A stretch of DNA of 46,429 nt. Origin: Nitrospirota bacterium. GTDB lineage: Bacteria; Nitrospinota_A; UBA7883. Where the stretch lies: assembly GCA_024275315.1 (NCBI GenBank), contig JAJRZK010000011.1, forward strand, positions 1 to 46,429, in the 5' to 3' direction. The notes below the pieces were generated by a model that searched no databases, was not told the DNA's origin, and was given only the letters and a program-made list of their open reading frames with translations. Positions 10,787-17,866 of the stretch are shown here, in pieces. The position numbers and the translations under genes are program-made. Numbering within the stretch: the first letter of the stretch is position 1; each line of letters starts with the position of its first letter.

Positions 10787-10806
10787 TTTTTTCTCCAGTG
10801 AAATAA

Positions 10807-10847
10807 CGCCTGCCGTGACGACGATTCGAACGCCGTCACGGCAGGCG
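10807..10847 (-). repeat. Perfect 14-bp inverted repeat between two mini-ORFs
   Basis: CGCCTGCCGTGACG 10807-10820 and its exact complement 10834-10847 with a 13-base loop. In minus-strand transcripts it lies directly before the ribosome site of the 31-codon ORF and is followed only by TTATTTC, so it is a weak terminator at best. It may be an attenuator, an RNA-stability element or a protein-binding site. Confidence 0.8.
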
Positions 10848-10858
10848 ACTATGAGTCA

Positions 10859-10882
10859 GGATCATCCTGCGTTTGATGATCC
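10859..10882 (-). repeat. Second hairpin, perfect 8-bp inverted repeat
   Basis: GGATCATC 10859-10866 and GATGATCC 10875-10882 with an 8-base loop, just downstream of the 39-codon ORF and upstream (in transcript order) of the 14-bp hairpin. Confidence 0.65.
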
Positions 10883-10909
10883 GTAAATCAGGTCAACAGC
10901 CGGGTTTGT

Positions 10910-11029
10910 TCAGGCCGCTACAAGGGCGAGAACCATGGCGAGCATGTTAAACGCAACTATGGACGTGAACAGACCCAAAAAACCCAGCATATATCTACCT
11001 TCTTTGCGGCTGTATGTCGTATCTTCCAT
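10910..11029 (-). CDS. Small single-pass membrane protein (26-39 aa), unknown
   Basis: A 39-codon ORF beginning MEDTTYSRKEGRYMLG, then one hydrophobic helix (residues about 14-39) ending AMVLALVAA before TGA. A second start at residue 14 (ATG 10988-10990) has the better ribosome site, GAAGG 7 bases upstream, and would give 26 residues. Charged N-terminus plus one helix suggests a membrane-complex accessory or regulatory peptide. No family recognised. It pairs with the 31-codon ORF about 120 bases downstream. Confidence 0.45.
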   Translation of the reverse strand: MEDTTYSRKEGRYMLGFLGLFTSIVAFNMLAMVLALVAA

Positions 11030-11261
11030 TTGATTTTTTCCTTTTATATAATTTCGCTTATCATCGAAGTGTTCGGATTTATGCAAGCAATAAAAGCAAC
11101 CCTAGTGCCATAAATGTATCTGCTTGTATGTTATAGCTTTAAGGGCGACAAGGGGCTTTGCGCGAGCGACGGCGGGGGATGATCCGTCTCAAATCAAAAC
11201 AGGTGGTGTCTTTAAAGACAGTACAATCACCTGCCGACGGTGGGAGGGGATGGACGCGACC
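11030..11261. other. Intergenic stretch, nothing recognised
   Basis: Between the small-ORF pair and the end of the amidotransferase gene I see no convincing gene or site. Confidence 0.4.
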
Positions 11262-12050
11262 CTATCTGGCATTCCCCCGGGAGGAGCCGATTTTCCTGAG
11301 CCTGCATTCCCGCATGAACCCGGCGAAAAGCCTCCTGCTGGGGCTGTCGTTTTCCAGTAGCAGCTCCGGATGCCACTGCACACCAACAAGAAAAGGGCCG
11401 TCGTCAGCCGACTCGACAGCTTCGATCACCCCGTCTCCGGTCCGGGCGCAGACCAGAAGACCTTTGCCGACATCTTTTATCGCCTGGTGATGGGTTGAAT
11501 TGACTTTGATCTCCCGCTGGCCCATTAATCCGTGAAGCCTCGAGCCTTTCGCGATTTGGACACGATGAACAGCCCTGTTTGAGGGGCGGGATTGCTCGTG
11601 CTTCAGGCGCCGCCGGCCCATCTGCGTCTGCAAATCCTGGTAAAGCGTTCCTCCAAACACAACGTTGATCAACTGGTGCCCTCCGCAGATCCCTAGTATC
11701 GGCATGGAAAGTTTTAACGCCTTTCTGGTGATCCGCATCTCCATATTTGTCCTGGCGCGTTTGAGCGGGCCCATCTCCTTTATCGGCTTCTCACCATACA
11801 GGGCGGGGTCGATGTCGAAAAATCCGCCGGTCAATATCAGGCCATCGATCAGGCCGAGGTAATCATCGGTCCTCGACGGATTGTCAAAAGCTGGAACAAG
11901 CACAGGGACGCCTCCCGATTTTGCTATCGCGTCGAAATAACTTTTTTTTTGCAAAAAAAAGGAAGCGCCGCCGAGATTGCAACGTAATATGTGGACAGCG
12001 TCATGTGTGTCGGATGTAAGGCCGACAACAGGTTTTTCTGCGCGTTTCAT
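11262..12050 (-). CDS. Class I glutamine amidotransferase-like protein (PuuD / peptidase C26 family)
   Basis: A 262-residue hydrolase of the gamma-glutamyl-GABA hydrolase type. Members cut gamma-glutamyl amide bonds with a Cys-His-Glu triad. Seen: KPVVGLTSDTHD at the start, IDGLILTGGFFDIDPALYG (family motif GGxDxxPxxYG), the nucleophile elbow PILGICGGHQLIN, the segment VNSTHHQAIKDVG (SxHHQ), and VQWHPELL with the catalytic His and Glu. The elbow has GGHQ where PuuD usually has RGMQ or RGxQ, so substrate may differ. The start is 2-3 bases from the predicted transcription start, suggesting a leaderless mRNA. Sequence near 11942-11960 is a slippage-prone T/A palindrome. Confidence 0.88.
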   Translation of the reverse strand: MKRAEKPVVGLTSDTHDAVHILRCNLGGASFFLQKKSYFDAIAKSGGVPVLVPAFDNPSRTDDYLGLIDGLILTGGFFDIDPALYGEKPIKEMGPLKRARTNMEMRITRKALKLSMPILGICGGHQLINVVFGGTLYQDLQTQMGRRRLKHEQSRPSNRAVHRVQIAKGSRLHGLMGQREIKVNSTHHQAIKDVGKGLLVCARTGDGVIEAVESADDGPFLVGVQWHPELLLENDSPSRRLFAGFMRECRLRKIGSSRGNAR

Positions 12051-12058
12051 AAGGCCAC

Positions 12059-12087
12059 AGTATCATCCTTAAACCATGACATGTCAA
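12059..12087 (-). promoter_or_regulatory. Promoter for the amidotransferase gene
   Basis: On the minus strand TTGACA (12082-12087) and GATACT (12059-12064) are separated by 17 bases. Predicted transcription starts about 12052, almost at the ATG (12048-12050). The palindrome TGACATGTCA 12077-12086 overlaps the -35 box and could be an operator. Confidence 0.65.
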
Positions 12088-12096
12088 CCTGCGGTC

Positions 12097-12125
12097 TTGA
12101 CAAAGAGATGTGACGGGCATACGAT
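12097..12125 (+). promoter_or_regulatory. Promoter for comM
   Basis: TTGACA 12097-12102, 17-base spacer, TACGAT 12120-12125. Predicted start near 12132, about 30 bases before the comM ATG. It is back to back with the minus-strand promoter. Confidence 0.65.
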
Positions 12126-12161
12126 AAATCCCTGATAAATCAAGGGGAAAGGTCTGCCGCC

Positions 12162-13691
12162 ATGCCCGTCGCCAAAACTTTGAGCGCCGCCGTGTTCGGT
12201 GTGGACGCATACGTGGTGGAGGTGGAGGTGGATCTGGCCGCCGGGGCGTTTTACTATTCCACCGTCGGCCTGCCCGACGCGGCTGTGCGCGAATCGCAAA
12301 ACCGTGTCCTGGCCGCGTTGGAAAACTCCGGGTTCGACCCGCCCATAAAAAAAATAACTGTCAACCTCGCTCCCGCCGATATCCGCAAGGAAGGGTCCAC
12401 GTTCGACCTGCCCATAGCCGTTTCGATATTGCTCGCCGACGACACGCTCAAAACCAGTATGGACGACACCATGCTGTTCGGAGAGCTGGCGCTCGACGGT
12501 CGCGTCAAGCCGGTGCGGGGCGTCCTGTCCGCCACGATCCTGGCGCGTAACAGAGGGTTTAGAAGAGTGATCACGCCGAAAGACAATTGCGAGGAGGCGG
12601 CGGTGGTCGACGGCGTGGATGTGATAGGCGTAAGCTCTCTGCCGCAAACCATCGCCTACCTTAACGGTGTTGAGCTGATAAAACCGGCCGCCAATCGCGT
12701 GGATCAGTATTTCAGCCAGCGCAACGACGATGGGCTTGATTTCGCCGATGTCAAGGGACAGCGACACGTCCGGCGAGCGATGGAAATCGCCGCGGCGGGA
12801 GGGCACAACCTTATCATGATAGGTCCGCCAGGTTCCGGCAAATCGATGATGGCCAAACGTTTGCCGACCATCCTGCCGGACCTGACGTTCGATGAAGCGA
12901 TAGAGACCACCAGGGTTCACTCGGTCAGCGGGCGCCTGAGCGGGAAATCTCCCATAGTGACAAAACGCCCGTTCCGGGCGCCGCATCACACCATATCAGA
13001 CGCGGGCCTGATAGGAGGAGGCGCCATACCCACGCCCGGCGAGGTGTCGCTGGCGCACAACGGGGTGCTGTTCCTGGACGAACTACCGGAGTTTCGACGG
13101 AGCGTCCTGGAGGTGTTGCGCCAGCCCCTGGAAAACGGGGAGGTGACCATCAGCCGGTCATCGATGTCTGTCACGTTCCCGGGCAGGTTTATGCTGGCCG
13201 CGGCGATGAACCCGTGCCCCTGTGGATATTACACGGACCCGGACAGGGAATGCTCCTGCTCCGGATTGATGATCCAGAAATACAGGAGCAGGATATCCGG
13301 CCCGCTGATGGACAGGATAGATATACATATCGAAGCCCCGGCGATGAAATACCGGGAGATCATGTCGCCGGCGCAAAGCGAGCCGTCGGAACGAATCCGC
13401 AGGAGGGTGAACAGCGCCAGGGCGCGCCAGCTCGAAAGGTTCGACGGGTCCCGCATCTATTGCAACGCGCAGATGAACCCGAAGCAGATCAGGAAAATAT
13501 GCGCCATCGACAATTTCTCCGCAGCCATTTTGCAAGCCGCGGTGGACAAGCTGGGATTGTCCGCCAGGGCTCATGACAAGATACTGAAAGTTGCAAGGAC
13601 CATCGCCGACTTAGAAGGGGTCGATTCCATAAAATCCGAACACGTCGCCGAAGCGGTTCAACACCGGTCGTTGGACAGGAGGATTTTTTAG
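12162..13691 (+). CDS. comM: YifB/ComM-family Mg-chelatase-like AAA+ ATPase
   Basis: A 509-residue protein with the ComM layout. The N-terminal Lon-protease-like S5 fold (residues 1-170) has [20 protein letters not shown] and [12 protein letters not shown]. The AAA+ Mg-chelatase domain (190-400) has Walker [14 protein letters not shown] and Walker [12 protein letters not shown]. The C-terminal Mg-chelatase segment includes [35 protein letters not shown] gives a zinc-like cysteine cluster. In Vibrio and relatives ComM is a hexameric helicase that extends branch migration during natural transformation. Full length for the family. Confidence 0.92.
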   Translation: MPVAKTLSAAVFGVDAYVVEVEVDLAAGAFYYSTVGLPDAAVRESQNRVLAALENSGFDPPIKKITVNLAPADIRKEGSTFDLPIAVSILLADDTLKTSMDDTMLFGELALDGRVKPVRGVLSATILARNRGFRRVITPKDNCEEAAVVDGVDVIGVSSLPQTIAYLNGVELIKPAANRVDQYFSQRNDDGLDFADVKGQRHVRRAMEIAAAGGHNLIMIGPPGSGKSMMAKRLPTILPDLTFDEAIETTRVHSVSGRLSGKSPIVTKRPFRAPHHTISDAGLIGGGAIPTPGEVSLAHNGVLFLDELPEFRRSVLEVLRQPLENGEVTISRSSMSVTFPGRFMLAAAMNPCPCGYYTDPDRECSCSGLMIQKYRSRISGPLMDRIDIHIEAPAMKYREIMSPAQSEPSERIRRRVNSARARQLERFDGSRIYCNAQMNPKQIRKICAIDNFSAAILQAAVDKLGLSARAHDKILKVARTIADLEGVDSIKSEHVAEAVQHRSLDRRIF

Positions 13692-13731
13692 CGGGCCGTT
13701 AATCCGATTTACAAAAGTTTATCTAAAATTC

Positions 13732-13760
13732 TTGCAAACCGGGTCGGCCTTTGCGATAAT
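13732..13760 (+). promoter_or_regulatory. Promoter for rplU-rpmA
   Basis: TTGCAA 13732-13737, exactly 17 bases, then GATAAT 13755-13760, a strong sigma-70-type match. Predicted start about 13767 gives a leader of about 35 bases before rplU. Confidence 0.75.
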
Positions 13761-13801
13761 GTCAGATTCACGAAATGTGGTCATTTATTCTGGAGACGCA
13801 A

Positions 13802-14113
13802 ATGTTTGCGGTTGTCAAAACCGGCGGTAAGCAGTACAAGGTGTCGCAAGGCGACATCATCGATATAGAGAAAATAGACGGCGAAGTAGGGGCCAGCGTG
13901 GAGCTCGGCCCGGTTCTTTTGACCAGCGACGGGAAGGGGGCCGCCGAAATCGGCAAGCCGGAGCTGGAAGGGAAAAGCGTCAGCGCCAGGATCATCGCCC
14001 AGGGCAAAGGCGAAAAGGTGGTTATCCTGAAGCACCTGAAAAGAAAAGATTCCCGCAAAAAGCAGGGGCACCGGCAACGTCTTACGACTGTGGAAATCGT
14101 ATCGATAAATTAA
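13802..14113 (+). CDS. rplU: Ribosomal protein L21
   Basis: A 103-residue L21 of the large subunit, which binds 23S rRNA together with L20. Typical features are MFAVVKTGGKQYKVSQGDII, VEIDIEKIDGEVG-type core, and the C-terminal basic motif KRKDSRKKQGHRQRLTTVEI. The frame opens earlier at 13775 but the conserved start is ATG 13802 with GGAG upstream. First gene of the conserved rplU-rpmA-obgE block. Confidence 0.97.
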   Translation: MFAVVKTGGKQYKVSQGDIIDIEKIDGEVGASVELGPVLLTSDGKGAAEIGKPELEGKSVSARIIAQGKGEKVVILKHLKRKDSRKKQGHRQRLTTVEIVSIN

Positions 14114-14137
14114 CCAACGGGATCAAGGGAATAGAAA

Positions 14138-14407
14138 ATGGCTCATAAAAAAGGTCAGGGTAGCACATCCAACGGGCGCGACTCGGCTGGACGCAGGCTG
14201 GGCGTGAAAAAATTCTCGGGAGAGCTTGTAAAAGCGGGGAACATACTGGTAAGACAGCGCGGCACCCGGTTTTTCCCGGGTAAAAACGTCGGTATGGGTA
14301 ACGACCACACCCTTTTCGCCAAGGACCACGGTGTTGTGCGGTTCGATAAAAGGGGCAAGGGGTTGCGCAGGTTTATCGACATAGAAATAGCCAAAACCGG
14401 GACATGA
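14138..14407 (+). CDS. rpmA: Ribosomal protein L27
   Basis: An 89-residue L27, whose N-terminal arm reaches the peptidyl-transferase centre. [20 protein letters not shown] and the segment [20 protein letters not shown] are near-universal. There is no N-terminal extension of the kind that is cut off in Firmicutes. It lies 24 bases after rplU in the same transcript. Confidence 0.98.
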   Translation: MAHKKGQGSTSNGRDSAGRRLGVKKFSGELVKAGNILVRQRGTRFFPGKNVGMGNDHTLFAKDHGVVRFDKRGKGLRRFIDIEIAKTGT

Positions 14408-14442
14408 GCCTGTTTGGCGCGTATCCAGACTAAATATTCATC

Positions 14443-14490
14443 AAGCCCGCTTCCGCCAAACGTTGGAGTTGGAGGAGCGGGCTTTTTTTT
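14443..14490 (+). terminator. Rho-independent terminator after rpmA
   Basis: AAGCCCGCT starting at 14443 pairs with AGCGGGCTT ending at about 14483, with further CC/GG pairing inside, followed by a run of eight T (14483-14490). It separates the ribosomal genes from obgE, although partial read-through is possible. Confidence 0.88.
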
Positions 14491-14509
14491 GCCAGTTTCC
14501 CTGGGTTGA

Positions 14510-15589
<1,080 letters not shown>

Positions 15590-15895
15590 TTTTGGGCGCC
15601 ACTTCGGTATATATAATCCTCTCTAGCGATTTTAGTGTGCGGTTTTTTTATCGGCTCCTTTTGCTGGTCTTGAGGGGGGATCGAAAATAATAGACGATAA
15701 AAAAGCGTATGGACATCCATGCGATCGCGCTGGAAATCGTTTTGCTTCGGGGGGGGCTATAGAGCTTATGGCGAGTTGTCGAGGACTCTAAATAAGGGGG
15801 AGTATGGCTGTGCGTTACCTGTATTTGGTTGTTGGGGCGTAAGCTGATATGACAACAGAAATGGTAAACTCCCGTATCCGCGCAGGATCAGTCGC
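15590..15895 (+). other. Leader region of the nuo operon with mini-ORFs
   Basis: No full gene. A promoter-like set TTGATT 15586-15591 and TATAAT 15612-15617 overlaps the end of obgE, but the spacer is 20 bases; TATATA 15608-15613 gives 16. Mini-ORFs precede the first nuo gene: a 12-codon ORF ATG 15804 to TAA 15842 next to a strong purine run AAGGGGGAG, and a 16-codon ORF ATG 15849 to TGA 15897-15899, whose stop overlaps the ATG of the next gene (ATGA). They could be regulatory leader peptides or chance. Confidence 0.35.
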
Positions 15896-17866
15896 ATGAA
15901 GCTTCTTTTCAGCTCGTGGCTTGGGGATGTGGTGGACAACAGGGGGAAATCTCCCACCGATTGCGCCAACGTGAAAAATATCCCGCTTGATTTCGGCGAT
16001 AGCGGTGTCGTAAGCGCATTTATAGGGTGGAACGGAATAATCATCGTCTCGCAACCCTACGATATCGTGGAGATGACCTACCAATACGCCAAGGCTCTCC
16101 AGGACAGCTCCTGCGCAAAATGTTTCCCATGCCGTACGGGTACCAAGGTCATGGAAGACCTGTTGCTTGACATACTCGAGGGAAAAGGTGACTCAGGGAG
16201 CCTGGATCAACTGGAGCGGCTTTGCGATTCCATCTCCAACAACTCCAAATGCGGCATCGGACAGCTCGGCCCGACAGGCATCGAACACTCGCTACGTTAT
16301 TTCAAGGAAGACTACCAGGCGTACCTTTCCGGAGCGAAAAAGCGAAGTGGTTTTAAATACCCGTACAAGATGACGGCGCCGTGCACGGTCGCCTGCCCTA
16401 CAGGGATGGATATTCCCCTGTACATAGAGCACATAAAGGACGGGAATTTCGCCGGTTCCCTGCAGACCATTCGCGAGGCAAGCCTCATGGCCAGCTCCCT
16501 GGGACGGGCGTGTTTCCATCCTTGCGAGAACAACTGCCGCCGCGCGAACGTCGACGATCCCATCGCCATCTGCAAGCTGAAGAGATTCGCATGGGACTAC
16601 GAGGACCAGCACGCCGTTGACAAACCGGAGCCGCCCGAAAAACATAAACACAAGGAAAAAGTCGCGGTTATCGGAGCGGGCCCCGCCGGACTCGTATGCG
16701 CCTATTATCTGACCCTGCAAGGCTACCCCGTGACCATATTCGAAAAGTTGCCTTTCGGCGGTGGGGCCATCAGGACCGGCATTCCGCAGTACCGCGTGCC
16801 AGACCCTGCGCTGGACAGGGAAATCGGGTATCTGCAGGAGCTGGGTGTGGAAATCAGATACGGCGTACATTTCGGAAAAGACGAGACGTTCCAGAGTCTC
16901 AGGGGAAAAGGGTACAAAGCCTTTTTTCTGGGGACAGGCGCCGATATTTCGAAGCCGATGCGTGTGGAAGGGGAGAAGGAAGGATACAGCGGTTTCTACA
17001 GCGGGATCGATATACTGATGCAGGTGCAGATGAAAACGTGCCCGGTGCCTCGCGGCGAACGGGCGCTCGTGGTCGGCGGCGGAAACACGGCCATGGATTG
17101 CGCCCGAAGCTTTATCCGGATGGGCGCGCGCGTCACCGTTGTTTACCGCCGGACAGAGAAAGAACTGCCCGCCGACCCGCATGAGTATCACGATTCGCTG
17201 GACGAAGGGGTCGAGTACATGTTCCTGGAGGCCCCAAAACGTATCATCGCGGAAAACGGAAAGGTCGTAGGTCTGGAGAGCCAAAAAATGAAGCTCGGTG
17301 AGCCGGACGAGTCGGGCCGCCGCAGACCTGTGCCGATAGAAGGGTCCGAGCACGTCATCCCTGCTGATTATATCATTTCCGCCATCGGGCAGGACTGCGA
17401 TATTTTCTATCTCAAGGATGAGCCAGGCGTGGGAATCAGCAAGTGGGACAATCCTCTGGTTGACGAGGATACGCTCCAGGCCGATGTCAAGGACGTGTTC
17501 GCCGGAGGGGATTGTGTTACCGGCCCTCTTACACTGGTGGACGCTTCCGGCCAGGGGAAACGGGCCGCGCAGAGTATCGGCCAATATTTGCGAGGCGAGC
17601 CGGTGCGCATCAGCGACGAGCAAAGAATGGAAAAAATCATCGCCGCCATCGGGGCCTATGACAAGGACGAGCAGATACCCAACCCGAAAGGGTGGAAACG
17701 GCAACCCATGCCCATATGCGACCGGGAATTGAAGCTGAACTCGTTCGAGGAAGTGGAACTTGGCTACACACAGCCCCAGGCCATGGAAGAAGCGGCCAGG
17801 TGCATGAGGTGTTACATAGTGGGGCTCGCTTGCGTGGTTCCTTCCGACGGGAGAGCGGACAAATGA
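15896..17866 (+). CDS. SfrB-like flavoprotein: NuoF C-terminal FeS domain fused to GltD-type NAD(P)H oxidoreductase
   Basis: A 656-residue fusion heading the nuo operon. Residues about 50-145 are the NuoF C-terminal iron-sulfur domain: SCAKCFPCRTGTKVMEDLL with CxxCxxC and a fourth Cys in NNSKCGIGQLG. Residues about 160-230 are the GltD-type double 4Fe-4S region (CTVACPTGMDIPLYI, ACFHPCENNCRRANV). Then come an FAD Rossmann motif, VAVIGAGPAGLVCAYYL, and a second dinucleotide motif, VVGGGNTAMDCARSF. VVYRR follows it, where the arginines fit NADPH. The FMN/NADH-binding N-terminal half of NuoF (GRGGAGFPTG motif) is absent, and there is no nuoE. This layout is that of Geobacter SfrB. It probably supplies electrons from NAD(P)H to NuoG; direction and donor are inferred. 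Confidence 0.85.
   Translation: MKLLFSSWLGDVVDNRGKSPTDCANVKNIPLDFGDSGVVSAFIGWNGIIIVSQPYDIVEMTYQYAKALQDSSCAKCFPCRTGTKVMEDLLLDILEGKGDSGSLDQLERLCDSISNNSKCGIGQLGPTGIEHSLRYFKEDYQAYLSGAKKRSGFKYPYKMTAPCTVACPTGMDIPLYIEHIKDGNFAGSLQTIREASLMASSLGRACFHPCENNCRRANVDDPIAICKLKRFAWDYEDQHAVDKPEPPEKHKHKEKVAVIGAGPAGLVCAYYLTLQGYPVTIFEKLPFGGGAIRTGIPQYRVPDPALDREIGYLQELGVEIRYGVHFGKDETFQSLRGKGYKAFFLGTGADISKPMRVEGEKEGYSGFYSGIDILMQVQMKTCPVPRGERALVVGGGNTAMDCARSFIRMGARVTVVYRRTEKELPADPHEYHDSLDEGVEYMFLEAPKRIIAENGKVVGLESQKMKLGEPDESGRRRPVPIEGSEHVIPADYIISAIGQDCDIFYLKDEPGVGISKWDNPLVDEDTLQADVKDVFAGGDCVTGPLTLVDASGQGKRAAQSIGQYLRGEPVRISDEQRMEKIIAAIGAYDKDEQIPNPKGWKRQPMPICDRELKLNSFEEVELGYTQPQAMEEAARCMRCYIVGLACVVPSDGRADK

Noticed and set aside
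12084-12989. Long minus-strand ORF opposite comM
   Set aside because: It is the antisense frame of a clearly conserved gene and has no recognisable motifs.
17692-17862. In-frame upstream extension of nuoG
   Set aside because: It overlaps the SfrB-like gene and adds no conserved sequence; the ATG at 17863 overlaps the preceding stop in the usual ATGA form and starts the ferredoxin domain.
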